Of a stretch of DNA of 64,000 nt, positions 22,261 through 30,767 are shown in pieces. A program made the translations under genes and the position numbers. The notes beneath the pieces were generated by a model, which searched no databases, was not told the origin of the DNA, and saw only the letters and a program-made list of their open reading frames with translations. Each line of letters starts with the position of its first letter. The first letter of the stretch is position 1. The stretch spans positions 62,001 to 126,000 of the forward strand of contig NZ_PRDB01000032.1 in the NCBI RefSeq assembly GCF_002925905.1, written 5' to 3'. Source of the stretch: Klebsiella michiganensis. Lineage in GTDB: Bacteria; Pseudomonadota; Gammaproteobacteria; Enterobacterales; Enterobacteriaceae.

Positions 22261-22744
22261 AGTTCATGGCGATTTTCTGATCTTTAGAAGAAGTTCGTTT
22301 GCTTGCTTTGATAGCCGTGTAGTAGTAATGGATCTTCTTCGCATACTCGTAACGTCTTGCTGCCTGGCGCGGGGTCTTTTTGAAGCCTGCATTGTATGCC
22401 CCGACTGCATCCCACGAAACGCCCCACTTTTTAAACGCCTGAGCCAGATAATAGGCTCCGGTGTAGATGTTAAGACAAGCATCGCTAAGAAGATGATCCG
22501 GTTTTATTCCATATCGCGACAGTTCGTTGAAATGCTGCGAGTCAATTTGCATCAAGCCTGATCCATAACCCGTAACAGGATTACGCCCAATCGCATCAAT
22601 TTTAAATCGTGATTCTTGCCATGATATAGCACGCAGGAGATCCGGATCAATTTTGTAATCCCTGCCAGCCATATCAAAGCAGTCTGCTGCCATTGATGAC
22701 AATGGTATTAAAGACAGGATGATACCAAACGCTACTCCCTTCAT
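22259..22744 (-). CDS. Gene X/Orf169-type lytic transglycosylase
   Basis: 161 residues. Signal peptide to about residue 20 ([16 protein letters not shown]), then a SLT/VirB1-like domain: catalytic Glu44 in [25 protein letters not shown], then [17 protein letters not shown] and [11 protein letters not shown]. It cleaves peptidoglycan to let the transfer apparatus cross the wall. F-like plasmids carry this gene at the leading edge of oriT, read toward the leading region, exactly as here. Start ATG at 22744. Confidence 0.9.
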   Translation of the reverse strand: MKGVAFGIILSLIPLSSMAADCFDMAGRDYKIDPDLLRAISWQESRFKIDAIGRNPVTGYGSGLMQIDSQHFNELSRYGIKPDHLLSDACLNIYTGAYYLAQAFKKWGVSWDAVGAYNAGFKKTPRQAARRYEYAKKIHYYYTAIKASKRTSSKDQKIAMN

Positions 22745-22814
22745 GAATTCCCCTCCGTGCCAAATCCCGGAATAACCTTAACCCATCCAAGACCGAGACT
22801 CAACATATATGCAC

Positions 22815-22925
22815 TCCTCACCACAAAATCACCACACCCCACGCAAAATTAAAATTTTGCAGATAATTCTTTTAAGTGAGGAGGTTAGACGTTTTAACTT
22901 TCTGTTTCTTTCAATTAGAAAGTAT
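22815..22925. other. oriT: Origin of transfer (nic region)
   Basis: On the minus strand GCGTGGGGTGT/GGTGATTTT matches the F nic sequence (GGGGTGT^GGTGC type); nic falls between 22834 and 22833. Beside it is the inverted repeat GCAAAATT-AA-AATTTTGC (22843-22860), as in F. TraI recognises this site. The cut minus strand would be led into the recipient toward lower coordinates, so genes at 1-22258 are the leading region and the tra genes enter last. AT-rich sequence to about 22960 would hold the IHF and TraY sites, which I cannot place exactly. Confidence 0.85.
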
Positions 22926-22929
22926 TATC

Positions 22930-22981
22930 AGACTCTAAAGAGACTCTATGTAGAGTCCTACTAGAGTGTGTATAGAGTCTT
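22930..22981. promoter_or_regulatory. TraM-binding region (sbm), GACTCTA/TAGAGTC cluster
   Basis: Between 22930 and 22981 AGACTCTA, GACTCTA, TAGAGTC, CTAGAGTG and TAGAGTC occur at about one-turn intervals. TraM of F-like plasmids binds GANTC-type repeats here to gate transfer and to repress traM. Confidence 0.7.
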
Positions 22982-23012
22982 TATCAACTATATTCAGTCG
23001 AAACATATAAAT

Positions 23013-23046
23013 AAAAGGGACTACACTCTAGAGTGTAGTCCCTTTT
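23013..23046. promoter_or_regulatory. Perfect 34-bp palindrome in the traM promoter region
   Basis: AAAAGGGACTACACTCT followed by its exact reverse complement, 17 bp each arm and no loop. It contains the CTAGAG TraM-type core. A related single box, GACTCTAGAGTGTAGTC, recurs at 23068-23084. Probably TraM autoregulatory sites; the A/T-flanked arms could also act as a terminator or cruciform. Confidence 0.7.
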
Positions 23047-23164
23047 CGTGGGATACTTTTTACAGGGGACTCTAGAGTGTAGTCGGGACTCTACTGGTTG
23101 ATTCATTGATGATGAAATTTCATTATTTGAGTGTTGTTTTTAGTAAGAATTACAAGGAGACTTT

Positions 23165-23560
23165 ATGCCAAGGGTTCAAGTGTATATAAGCGATCAGGCT
23201 GTTGAGAAAATAAACTCGATAATCGAGAATCGACGTTCTGGTGGGGCTAAGGATAAGGATGTTAATTTTTCAAGTATAAGTTCAATGTTGATAGAGTTAG
23301 GGCTTAGGGTGTATGAGGCACAAATGGAACGGAAAGAGTCGGGTTTTAATCAGATGGCATTCAATAAGGCTCTGTTTGAATATGTTGTAAAAACTCAGTT
23401 CACCATGAATAAAGTTATGGGAATGGAGTGTCTCAGTCCTCATGTCAAAGAGGACCCGAAGTGGCAATGGAAAAGCATGGTTCATAATATCCAGGAAGAT
23501 GTGCGGGAAGTTATGCGTGCTTATTTTCCTGAGGAGGCTGAGGATAGTTCTAATGATTAG
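23165..23560 (+). CDS. traM: TraM, relaxosome-coupling DNA-binding protein
   Basis: 131 residues. N-terminal ribbon-helix-helix (MPRVQVYISDQAVEKINSII) binds sbm sites; the middle ELGLRVYEAQMERKESGFNQ and LSPHVKEDPKW are characteristic of the tetramerisation domain of F/R1 TraM. TraM tetramers on oriT bind the TraD C-terminal tail and signal mating. Start ATG with AAGGAGAC upstream. The diverged N-terminal residues relative to F TraM go with the non-F GACTCTA boxes in the promoter. Confidence 0.95.
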   Translation: MPRVQVYISDQAVEKINSIIENRRSGGAKDKDVNFSSISSMLIELGLRVYEAQMERKESGFNQMAFNKALFEYVVKTQFTMNKVMGMECLSPHVKEDPKWQWKSMVHNIQEDVREVMRAYFPEEAEDSSND

Positions 23561-23664
23561 TTCTGTTTTTTGCTAATAAAAAGAATAATGATCTATCTTT
23601 TTTTGATGACATTAAATCACAAATGTTTTATGATTTTTTTAATTAGTAATTAAAATTTGTGTTT

Positions 23665-23745
23665 CGCAGGTATGAGAAGACTTCACCTTCTCATACCTAC
23701 TGCCCATAGTAGACCTAAAAAGGAGGCCTCTATGTATCCGATGGA
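23665..23745 (-). ncRNA. finP: FinP antisense RNA (complement of the traJ leader)
   Basis: The traJ leader carries two hairpins, as in all FinP loci: AGGTATGAGAAG-7-CTTCTCATACCT (23668-23698) and CTACT-GCCCAT-AGTAG (23697-23712), the second just before the traJ ribosome site. FinP is read on the minus strand across both and pairs with the leader to block traJ translation; FinO protects it. Ends are approximate, and the U-tract after the terminator stem is weak here. Confidence 0.7.
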
Positions 23746-24418
23746 TCGTAAAGAAAAAGACACCTGCCGTCAATCCCTCGCATCTTCTCTTGAAGTGCTC
23801 ATAATGAACTATTCTTTTCCCGTTTGCATTCATGATCAGTCAGGAGATTTCCCGGCATTCAACGCAGCATTTCTACACGAGTTTGGGGGTGGGCTTAAGT
23901 CTGAAAGGAAATGGGAAGAGTTCATAGGTACAGAAACCTTTCTTGATATGCGTGAGTTAGAGTTAATGACGCAAATTCAACAATCCAACTTCCATATTGA
24001 ACGATGTATTTATATCAATGGGAAACAATTTGATTTCATGATTGAAGAATTCATCATTAATGGATGTGTGTGTTTTCTGTGGAAGTTTGGACAGGCAACA
24101 AGCTCCAATAAAAAAATCAGGCGCTCACTCCCTCTTCACGCGGATATCATTAGCTTCATGAGAGCTGTAAGATCTTTGGATAAACATGAATACGACTTTT
24201 TGGGGTTTTATGCGGGCGGTGCCAGTCATAAGATAATAGGCCAATTTCTTGGCCGTGAGAATGGTTCGTCCAGAAATAAAAGTAGTCAGATACTAAAAAA
24301 ACTCAACATCGGTAATCGGGATGACGCCTTCATTGTTATTCATCTTAGTGATTTGATGGAACCTATAATGAAGAATGTCAGAGATATAATAGCTAGAAAT
24401 GTAAATAAATTGTTATAA
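23732..24418 (+). CDS. traJ: TraJ, activator of the tra operon
   Basis: 228 residues from the ATG at 23732 with a strong AAAAGGAGG site 5-6 bases upstream; MYPMDRKEKDTCRQSL is typical of TraJ. A PAS-like domain (residues about 30-125, SFPVCIHDQSGDFPAFNAAF) is followed by a C-terminal HTH region (HEYDFLGFYAGGASHKIIGQFLG). TraJ relieves H-NS silencing of the PY promoter. Its leader is the FinP target. Codon use is AT-rich, as usual for traJ. Confidence 0.93.
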   Translation: MYPMDRKEKDTCRQSLASSLEVLIMNYSFPVCIHDQSGDFPAFNAAFLHEFGGGLKSERKWEEFIGTETFLDMRELELMTQIQQSNFHIERCIYINGKQFDFMIEEFIINGCVCFLWKFGQATSSNKKIRRSLPLHADIISFMRAVRSLDKHEYDFLGFYAGGASHKIIGQFLGRENGSSRNKSSQILKKLNIGNRDDAFIVIHLSDLMEPIMKNVRDIIARNVNKLL

Positions 24419-24496
24419 AATCGATGACATTTTCTACATTGCCTTTTATTCAGAAATGGGGAAGAATTCTTTTAGCTTTTTCTATGAGGGCTTAAG

Positions 24497-24877
24497 GTGA
24501 AACGACTTGTTAATCGTCCTGCTACAGGTAGTGCAGTTGTTTTTACCTGTGACGATGAAACTTATCAGAAGCTGGTATTGGCGACTCTCAGAAGTGGTAG
24601 AGTTAAAGGTACTGAAGTTCAACTGCGAGTTGATGATCATCTCAGGAAATTTCCTGACTTTTACGATGTTCAGGAGATTTATAGTGCTGATGAAAAAAGA
24701 GATAAACGTTTATTTCTTCGTTTTGATGAAAAAACTAATAAGATGTTAATTAAGGCGAAAAACAAAAGTGGACGTTCCAAAACGCTTGAGGTTTATCTTC
24801 GTCTTAAGGCTCATCTTTTAAAGTTTCCTGATTTTTATAGTTCTGAGGTAGAGGTGATAAGGAGGTCGGAAACTTAA
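24497..24877 (+). CDS. traY: TraY, tandem ribbon-helix-helix relaxosome protein
   Basis: 126 residues starting with GTG at 24497 (GAGGG six bases upstream). Two repeated ribbon-helix-helix units are visible: AVVFTCDDETYQKLV...LRKFPDFYD and RLFLRFDEKTNKMLI...LLKFPDFYS. As in F, the protein is a fused dimer. TraY binds oriT near nic and bends it with IHF, and also binds the PY promoter. It is the first gene of the long tra operon. Confidence 0.93.
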   Translation: MKRLVNRPATGSAVVFTCDDETYQKLVLATLRSGRVKGTEVQLRVDDHLRKFPDFYDVQEIYSADEKRDKRLFLRFDEKTNKMLIKAKNKSGRSKTLEVYLRLKAHLLKFPDFYSSEVEVIRRSET

Positions 24878-24935
24878 ACGTAAGTAGTACCAAGAGTGTT
24901 TTTATTTAAAGTTATCTATTTAAAAGGAAATAAAT

Positions 24936-25301
24936 ATGAATGCTGTATTAAGTGTTCAGGACACTGCTGTCTCTGAAGAAACTAAGCCGTCTTTTCTGTC
25001 CCGCGTTTTCAATAAAAAGAAAGCTCTGAAAGTCGCTAAAGTTGCGCTGCCGGTTGCAGCTGTGGCGGCGTTCTTCCCGGAAGTTGCGATGGCCACCACC
25101 ACGACTGACCTGATGAAGTCCGGTGATACCACGGTCAAGGGTACCTTCGGTAAGTCTTCCAGCGTGGTCAAGTGGGTGGTACTGGCAGAAGTTATCGCAG
25201 GTGGCATCATGTACATGATGACCAAGAACGTGAAATTCCTGTTCGGCTTCGCCATTATTTCCACCTTTATCACCATCGGTATGTCGGTCGCCGGTTACTG
25301 A
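24936..25301 (+). CDS. traA: TraA propilin
   Basis: 121 residues with the long F-pilin leader. Cleavage is expected after AMA at residues 51-53 (FFPEVAMA), giving a 68-residue pilin that starts TTTTDLMKSGDTTVKG. It has two hydrophobic helices (KWVVLAEVIAGGIMYMM and LFGFAIISTFITIGMSV) separated by the basic loop TKNVK. TraQ (40703-40942) guides membrane insertion and TraX (54146-54871) acetylates the N-terminus. The N-terminal TTTTD differs from the F AGSSGQD, so phage and antibody specificity may differ. Confidence 0.95.
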   Translation: MNAVLSVQDTAVSEETKPSFLSRVFNKKKALKVAKVALPVAAVAAFFPEVAMATTTTDLMKSGDTTVKGTFGKSSSVVKWVVLAEVIAGGIMYMMTKNVKFLFGFAIISTFITIGMSVAGY

Positions 25302-25314
25302 CAGGGAATAAGTG

Positions 25315-25620
25315 ATGACGGGAGACGAATTAAAGAAATACCGTTTCCCGGAAACACTGACTAACCAGTCCCGCTGGTTTGGTTTATATCTCGATGAACT
25401 TATCCCGGCCGTGATTTGTCTCGGCTGGGGTTTCTGGACCAGCAAGTTCATATTTGGTATGGCTGCAGCGGCACTGGTTTTCTGGGGTATCAAGAAACTG
25501 AAAAAAGGGCGGGGCAGCTCCTGGCTACGCGACCTGATTTACTGGTATCTGCCAACGTCTCTTCTTAAAGGTTTCTTTCATGATGTTCCGGACTCCTGTT
25601 TCCGGCAGTGGATTAAATAA
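25315..25620 (+). CDS. traL: TraL, pilus assembly membrane protein
   Basis: 101 residues from the ATG at 25315 (AGGGA upstream; a GTG at 25312 is in frame). [21 protein letters not shown] is the conserved TraL start. A hydrophobic hairpin lies at residues 25-60. It is the VirB3-like component needed for pilus tip formation at the inner membrane. It is the standard third gene after traY-traA. Confidence 0.93.
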   Translation: MTGDELKKYRFPETLTNQSRWFGLYLDELIPAVICLGWGFWTSKFIFGMAAAALVFWGIKKLKKGRGSSWLRDLIYWYLPTSLLKGFFHDVPDSCFRQWIK

Positions 25621-25639
25621 ATCAACGGGGAAATAACAT

Positions 25640-26206
25640 ATGGAACATGGTGCCAGGCAAGATACCACGCGTGTTATCGCCGTGGGATTTATCTGTCTGG
25701 GGACGCTTTTTACCCTCAGTCTTGCGACAAATATCATTCAGGGCATTAATAACTACCGCCTTCAGACAGAACAGAAAGTGGCGGTGACACCGATGTTATT
25801 CAGTGCCCCGTTTGCGGTTTCACAGAATCAGGCCGACGCCTCTTATATTGAACAACTGGGGCTGAGTTTTATTGCGCTTCGCCTTAACGTCACACCGGAA
25901 ACGGTTGATGCCCAGCATCAGCAGTTACTCCGGTATGTATTACCCGCCTCGCAGAACAGTCTTAAGGTCCAGCTGGCTGAAGATGCAAAGCGGATAAAAG
26001 ACAATAATGTGAACTCCACTTTTTATATGACCTCTGCCCGTGCGTATCCGGCTGAGAACCGCGTTGATTTCCGTGGAGAGCTGAAAACGTGGATTGGCGA
26101 CTCCAAGCCCTACAGCGAAATAAAAACTTATGTCCTGCAGTTTTACCGTGTTGATGGTGTCAGCTGGCTGGCTCGGTTTGGAGAAGTAAATAATGAAAAA
26201 AATTAA
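25640..26206 (+). CDS. traE: TraE, VirB5/VirB8-position pilus assembly protein
   Basis: 188 residues, the length of F TraE. One membrane helix near the N-terminus ([20 protein letters not shown]), then a periplasmic VirB8-like domain. It belongs to the F-type secretion core and is needed for pilus extension. It overlaps traK by 14 bases. Confidence 0.93.
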   Translation: MEHGARQDTTRVIAVGFICLGTLFTLSLATNIIQGINNYRLQTEQKVAVTPMLFSAPFAVSQNQADASYIEQLGLSFIALRLNVTPETVDAQHQQLLRYVLPASQNSLKVQLAEDAKRIKDNNVNSTFYMTSARAYPAENRVDFRGELKTWIGDSKPYSEIKTYVLQFYRVDGVSWLARFGEVNNEKN

Positions 26207-26933
26207 CCCGTTATTTATTTCAGGCTACCTGTTATTTATGGCGCCAGCTATGTCCGTCACCCTCAGCGGAACGCTGGCCCCGACCGTAGTGCCTCTGACG
26301 AACGGCGGGCAGGCTAATATCGCGGTGAGCAACACTGACCCGAACCTTTTTACTGTACCCGGGGACCGTATCACCGCGATTAACAGTCTCGACGGCGGCC
26401 TGACCAACCAGGAGCAGACCGACAGCGGTGGCGCCATTCTGGCCACCGTCAGTAAAAAGCCGTTCACCTTTATCGTGGAAACTGAGCGCGGCCTGAACTT
26501 CTCCATCCGTGCCGTGCCGCGCGCAGGCGTCGGGAGAACCATTCAGCTGGTCAGTGAACTGTCGGGCACGCCGGGCCCGGCAAAAGCCTGGGAAGAGTCG
26601 AATCCGTATGAGTCGGTGCTGGTTACCCTGAACCGTGCTGTGCGTCAGGGAAGCGTCCCTGATGACTATCAGGCTGTCCCGGTCACGTCAGAAACGCTGG
26701 CGGTGCCAGCCGGTCTGCGTGCCACGGCAGAGAAAGTCTGGACAGGGCATCACCTGAAGGTCGTCCGTTACAGTCTGGATAATGTCTCGCTGTCGCCTCG
26801 TATGGTGCGTGAGAGCGATTTCTGGCAGCCCGGCACGCGCGCCGTCATGCTCAGTACGCCTGCAGGACCGCTGACCGCCGGTGGCCGGATGCAGGTCTGG
26901 GTGACCACCTCTGATGCTGGAGGGAACCGCTGA
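26193..26933 (+). CDS. traK: TraK, secretin-like outer-membrane complex protein
   Basis: 246 residues. Signal peptide ([20 protein letters not shown]), then a beta-rich VirB9-like protein with the TraK features [19 protein letters not shown] and [20 protein letters not shown]. It forms the outer-membrane core with TraV and TraB. Its stop overlaps the traB ATG (TGATG). Confidence 0.94.
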   Translation: MKKINPLFISGYLLFMAPAMSVTLSGTLAPTVVPLTNGGQANIAVSNTDPNLFTVPGDRITAINSLDGGLTNQEQTDSGGAILATVSKKPFTFIVETERGLNFSIRAVPRAGVGRTIQLVSELSGTPGPAKAWEESNPYESVLVTLNRAVRQGSVPDDYQAVPVTSETLAVPAGLRATAEKVWTGHHLKVVRYSLDNVSLSPRMVRESDFWQPGTRAVMLSTPAGPLTAGGRMQVWVTTSDAGGNR

Positions 26934-28348
26934 TGGCGAACTTCAACACGCTGATTAAGCGTAAACAGTACGTCTGGCTGGGTCTCATTCTTGTCGGCGG
27001 TGCAGCTGCCGTTGGTGGCGGTCTTTATCTGTCAGAGCTGAATCTGAGCTCTGATGAAGAGGCTCCTGCTCAGGGCGAACCCGCACCTGACATGACCGGG
27101 GTGGTCGACAGCAGCTTCAACAGCAAAGTGGAGCAGCATGCCACCACCGAGATGCAGGCCACGGCGGCAGACCTGAACAAGCGATTTGCCTCCCTACAGG
27201 GGGAAGTGGACCTGCTCAGTAAGGCGCGCTCGGCTGACCAGATACGTATCGACAAACTCAGCAATGAGAATGCGGCCATGCAGGAACAGCTGAAGGCGCT
27301 GGGCGTTAAGCCGGCTGTCTCTGGCGGCGAACCTGCGCCAACACCGCCGTCTCCGCCTCCTGGCCCGGAAGGCGAGCCGCAGCCTGCCAGTTATCCGCCG
27401 CAGTCCGGCGCAGCGGTACCGCCTCCGACGGCATTTTATCCGGGCAATGGTGTGACACTACCGCCACAGGTCAGCTACCAGTCTGTGCCGGTTCCGAACC
27501 AGATACAGCGTAAAACGTTCAACTACAACAGGGGCAAAAAAGGGCGGGAGCTGCCCTATATCCCTTCCGGCAGCTTTGCGAAGAGCATCCTGATTGAAGG
27601 GGCCGATGCGAATGCTTCTGTCACGGGTAACGAGTCCACGGTGCCGATGCAGCTGCGTGTGGTGGGTCGTGTCGAGATGCCGAACAGCAAAACGTATGAC
27701 CTGACCGGCTGCTTTGTCGGTCTCGAAGCCTGGGGGGATGTTTCCAGTGAGCGCGCCATCGTTCGTACCCGGAACATCAGCTGTATCAAAGGCGATAAAA
27801 CCATCGACCAGCCGATCGCCGGGCACGTCTCTTTCATGGGCAAGAACGGGGTGAAAGGGGAAGTCGTGATGCGTAACGGCAAAATCCTCGGCTGGGCCTG
27901 GGGTGCTGGCTTTGTTGACGGAATTGGTCAGGGGATGGAGCGGGCGTCACAGCCGTCCGTGGGTCTCGGGGCTACGGCGACGGTCGGTGCCGGCGACGTT
28001 CTGAAAATGGGGATTGGCGGCGGTGCGTCGAAAGCGGCGCAGACGCTGAGCGAGTACTACATCAAACGTGCCGAGCAGTACCACCCCGTCATTCCGATTG
28101 GGGCCGGCAATGAGGTGACGGTGGTCTTTCAGGATGGGTTCCAGCTGAAAACCATTGAGGAGCTGGAGGCGGAAAAGAACGGACAACAACAGGCGCAGAA
28201 TCAGGAGCCGGTCTCGCAGCCTGAAGCGCAACAGTCAGGCAGCAACCTGAACGGGTTTAACACTGACGAGATGCTGAAGAAGCTGGGCAAACTTGACCCT
28301 CGCCAGTTCTCACCAGGCGGAGAAGCGCAGGGAGAAAATCATGGTTAA
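26933..28348 (+). CDS. traB: TraB, VirB10-like envelope-spanning protein
   Basis: 471 residues. N-terminal cytoplasmic tail and membrane helix (YVWLGLILVGGAAAVGGGLYL), a coiled coil (residues about 70-120), a Pro-rich stretch (APTPPSPPPGPEGEPQP) and the VirB10/TraB beta-barrel domain (residues 200-420, including FVDGIGQGMERASQ). It connects the inner membrane to the TraK/TraV ring. Overlaps traP by 8 bases. Confidence 0.95.
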   Translation: MANFNTLIKRKQYVWLGLILVGGAAAVGGGLYLSELNLSSDEEAPAQGEPAPDMTGVVDSSFNSKVEQHATTEMQATAADLNKRFASLQGEVDLLSKARSADQIRIDKLSNENAAMQEQLKALGVKPAVSGGEPAPTPPSPPPGPEGEPQPASYPPQSGAAVPPPTAFYPGNGVTLPPQVSYQSVPVPNQIQRKTFNYNRGKKGRELPYIPSGSFAKSILIEGADANASVTGNESTVPMQLRVVGRVEMPNSKTYDLTGCFVGLEAWGDVSSERAIVRTRNISCIKGDKTIDQPIAGHVSFMGKNGVKGEVVMRNGKILGWAWGAGFVDGIGQGMERASQPSVGLGATATVGAGDVLKMGIGGGASKAAQTLSEYYIKRAEQYHPVIPIGAGNEVTVVFQDGFQLKTIEELEAEKNGQQQAQNQEPVSQPEAQQSGSNLNGFNTDEMLKKLGKLDPRQFSPGGEAQGENHG

Positions 28349-28943
28349 GTCCCGCACTGCTCTCGCTCTGTCCATGTCCTCGCTGCGCTGGTTCCGCTGG
28401 CTGATTCAGCATGCGGTGGTGTATCCGATGGCCACCATGATGCTGCTGATTGTAACAGTGCTGTGGCGTGGTCATATCACGCCCGGTCAGATGCTGGTGA
28501 ATACCATCGAATCGGTGCAGCGGGAAGGATATGTCATTCACGACTGCACGGGACCCGCTTCGCGCGAAGCACTCAATGGTGATGCGGTGAAGCCATTACT
28601 GCCTCCTGTTTTACAGGAGGATTGCTCTTCTTTCAGTACGGATGCGGCAGGGTATGCAGCACATATCGACCAGGGCTACACGAAAAATATCCTCTGGCTC
28701 TGGTTTCTGATGGCGGTGGTGTTTACGGGTGTCGCGGTGGTTTTCGGCCGTACCCCTGCCAGCAGAACAGGTATCACGTGGGTGAGGGATGCGCGGGGGA
28801 ATGTTTTTCCCGGATGCAGACCCGGCAAAGGCGCGATATCACCGTTACTGGCCGGATATCAGAAACGCGGTGAGACCATCGTGATTTATGACCCTTCCGC
28901 CAGATTTAGCGAGGAAGATAAAAATGAAAACAAAGAGAAATAA
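28341..28943 (+). CDS. traP: TraP, transfer-region membrane protein
   Basis: 200 residues from the ATG at 28341, inside the traB end, with AGGGAG upstream. Two membrane helices (residues 26-42 and 111-130, LWLWFLMAVVFTGVAVVFG). In F, TraP interacts with TraB and is not essential. Position between traB and traV and size match. The end overlaps the next small gene by 20 bases. Confidence 0.85.
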   Translation: MVKSRTALALSMSSLRWFRWLIQHAVVYPMATMMLLIVTVLWRGHITPGQMLVNTIESVQREGYVIHDCTGPASREALNGDAVKPLLPPVLQEDCSSFSTDAAGYAAHIDQGYTKNILWLWFLMAVVFTGVAVVFGRTPASRTGITWVRDARGNVFPGCRPGKGAISPLLAGYQKRGETIVIYDPSARFSEEDKNENKEK

Positions 28944-29148
28944 TCCATACCCCGATGAAACCGGTAATGCGGTTCCGGTCGGGGAGCCTGGTGCAGGAAA
29001 AACAGCGTTTTCATCAGAACTGATTTTCGCCCGATCGGATGTCACTCAGCTTAAGCGTGTTGACGAAGCGATGAGTCCGGGAGAGCGGGATAAATTTGTC
29101 CGGACGATTAAGGCAAACACTCTGTTCAGGATGAACCTGAAAAAATAA
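28924..29148 (+). CDS. Small tra-operon protein between traP and traV (TrbD/TrbG position)
   Basis: 74 residues starting at the ATG at 28924 (GAGGAAGATAAAA upstream). The sequence has NPYPDETGNAVPVGEPGAGKTAFSS; the GEPGAGKT segment looks like a Walker A loop but the protein is far too short to be an NTPase. F carries trbD and trbG in this gap; I cannot assign which, if either. It is probably translated because it lies in a tight operon with normal spacing to traV. Confidence 0.55.
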   Translation: MKTKRNNPYPDETGNAVPVGEPGAGKTAFSSELIFARSDVTQLKRVDEAMSPGERDKFVRTIKANTLFRMNLKK

Positions 29149-29170
29149 CTGATAAATAGCGAGAAATATC

Positions 29171-29734
29171 ATGAAGGAATTAATGCTGTTAATTCCTCTG
29201 AGCAGCGCTTTGCTCTTAACCGGGTGCGCGGGCACAGAGACGGAATTCGAATGTAATGCCACGACATCGGATACCTGTATGACGATGGAGCAGGCGAATG
29301 AGAAAGCGAAGGCCCGGGAGGAAAGCGCCGCAAAGCCGGCTGCGGCCGGGTTGCCTCGACTGGCTGACGGCAACTTCCGCACGCTGTCGCAGGTATCGTA
29401 CCCGCTGCCGCCGCAACCGACCCTCTCTGCAACCGGCACAACTCCAGTGTCAACGGCGGCAGTGAAACCGGCAGGCATGCTGAGCGCGCCGCCAGTACAC
29501 CCGGTGCAAAACGCCAGCAATCGGACCGCGCCGCTCACTGCCACGCCGGTCAGTCAGACATTTCGTTCACCTGTAACGCTGCCGGGCAATTATCCCCGCC
29601 CACTCAGGAAGGGAGAACAGACGGCCTCCCTCTGGATAGCGCCGTATATCGATGCTGAAGACGTCTATCACCAGCCCACCACGGTGTTATTTGTGGTGAC
29701 GCCATCGGCATGGGGCCAGCCCCGAATTAACTAA
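29171..29734 (+). CDS. traV: TraV, outer-membrane core lipoprotein
   Basis: 187 residues with a lipoprotein signal (LLIPLSSALLLTGCAG; lipid Cys at residue 19), a Cys-rich EFECNATTSDTCMTMEQANEKA block, a Pro/Ala-rich middle and the conserved end LWIAPYIDAEDVYHQPTTVLFVV. It corresponds to VirB7. The last 55 bp are duplicated at 30152-30207. Confidence 0.94.
   Translation: MKELMLLIPLSSALLLTGCAGTETEFECNATTSDTCMTMEQANEKAKAREESAAKPAAAGLPRLADGNFRTLSQVSYPLPPQPTLSATGTTPVSTAAVKPAGMLSAPPVHPVQNASNRTAPLTATPVSQTFRSPVTLPGNYPRPLRKGEQTASLWIAPYIDAEDVYHQPTTVLFVVTPSAWGQPRIN
29677..29731. repeat. traV 3'-end repeat, copy 1
   Basis: CACCACGGTGTTATTTGTGG and the following bases to the traV stop recur at 30152-30207 with three or so changes. 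A second shared block (29785-29830 with 30267-30310, around AAGGG..GGCGGTAGCGTG) follows at the same offset of about 480 bp. Confidence 0.8.
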
Positions 29735-29880
29735 TCAACAGCGGCGTTAATGGCGCTGTGAATACTGAATGTACACCGGATTTAAAACGAGTGCCCTCTG
29801 CGTTGAAAGGGATGGGCGGTAGCGTGCTTTACACCTCGCGCTTGTGGTCTGAAAATTTATGAAGAATGGAGTCGTTTTTT

Positions 29881-30084
29881 ATGATTAAGTTTCAGGATTT
29901 TAAAAAAGATAAAAAAACATCTGGCGATGGGGAGTTTGACTGCGTCCGTAAAATGAATGAATGGATTGAAAACAAGAATATTCAGGTAATTTCAGTTGAA
30001 ACCCTGACCGAAGTTACTGGCGACGGTTTCTCTACCGACACCTGTTTTATAATGCTCAGGCTCTGGTATAAGGAAGTCTGTTAA
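29881..30084 (+). CDS. Small hypothetical protein between the traV repeats
   Basis: 67 residues from the ATG at 29881 (MIKFQDFKKDKKTSGDGEFD), with TGGAG about ten bases upstream; an ATG at 29866 lies on the ribosome site. The gene is AT-rich compared with neighbours. It is soluble and alpha/beta-looking, with no known motif. It sits between two copies of the traV 3' end, so it may have arrived by a recombination that duplicated that end. Confidence 0.5.
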   Translation: MIKFQDFKKDKKTSGDGEFDCVRKMNEWIENKNIQVISVETLTEVTGDGFSTDTCFIMLRLWYKEVC

Positions 30085-30151
30085 GTCCAAAGGAGTCAAG
30101 TATCAATTTCGGGCAAGGATTGATGATACCCCGGTGTTTTATCCAGAGCGT

Positions 30152-30207
30152 CACCACGGTGTTATTTGTGGTGATGCCATCGGCATGGGGCCAGCCCCGG
30201 ATTAACT
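30152..30207. repeat. traV 3'-end repeat, copy 2
   Basis: Duplicate of 29677-29731 in non-coding context, followed by a duplicated spacer (30267-30310). Confidence 0.8.
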
Positions 30208-30324
30208 GATATCCCACACGCCTGCGCCATTTCCGGCGGGGGCGCGCTTTCTTATTACTGGCTTTATAACGAGTACCCTGCGCTTTGAAAGGGGAGGGCG
30301 GTAGCGTGTTCAGAGGATGGGATA

Positions 30325-30739
30325 ATGACTGAGGCTTTTAAATATACCTGGCTGCTTCTGAAAGAAGAGCCGGTATACATACCACTGATTTTCATGATTA
30401 CGGGTACTGGAGTTATTTCTGTTTTTTTTTGTTCTGAAGGATTTCAGGTCATGGTGGAGTAAACTAATCCTCCTGGTAATTGATGTCTTATTTTGTTTGT
30501 TTATATTTATTGCTGCACTTGAACCTGAGTCTACTTATAAAAATATTCAACAAAGAAAAGAAAATATTTCCTTTACGCTTAAAAACTGCAAGATCTCCGC
30601 ATTTGAAGCACAACAGGCAGGATTATTCGGGACAACAAAAGATGCCTGGTCCTGCCCTGATGGGATAACCCGCTACCTTCCTGTTAAGTACAGACCAGAG
30701 GCTGGTTCGTCTGAAAAAATGCAGAGTGAATTGCATTGA
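30325..30739 (+). pseudogene. Two-helix membrane protein gene with apparent frameshift at a T9 run
   Basis: The ATG at 30325 (AGAGGATGGG upstream) gives MTEAFKYTWLLLKEEPVYIP and a hydrophobic helix, then stops at 30462. The adjacent frame is open from the nine-T run (30422-30430) to the stop at 30739 and continues as a plausible membrane protein: FVLKDFRSWWSKLILLVIDV, CLFIFIAA, then a periplasmic part with KNCKISAFEAQQAGLF and WSCPDGITRY. With one T fewer the two parts join into about 137 residues with two helices, like the protein at 31305-31709. It could be a true mutation, a homopolymer sequencing error or slippage. Confidence 0.6.
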
Positions 30740-30767
30740 ATTTATTTACTGAAAGGTCGTGCTGATT

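Noticed and set aside
22930..23084. CRISPR-like array in the oriT region
   Set aside because: The repeats are 7-8 bases, in both orientations and overlapping; they fit TraM sites, not repeat-spacer units. No CRISPR array was seen anywhere in the window.
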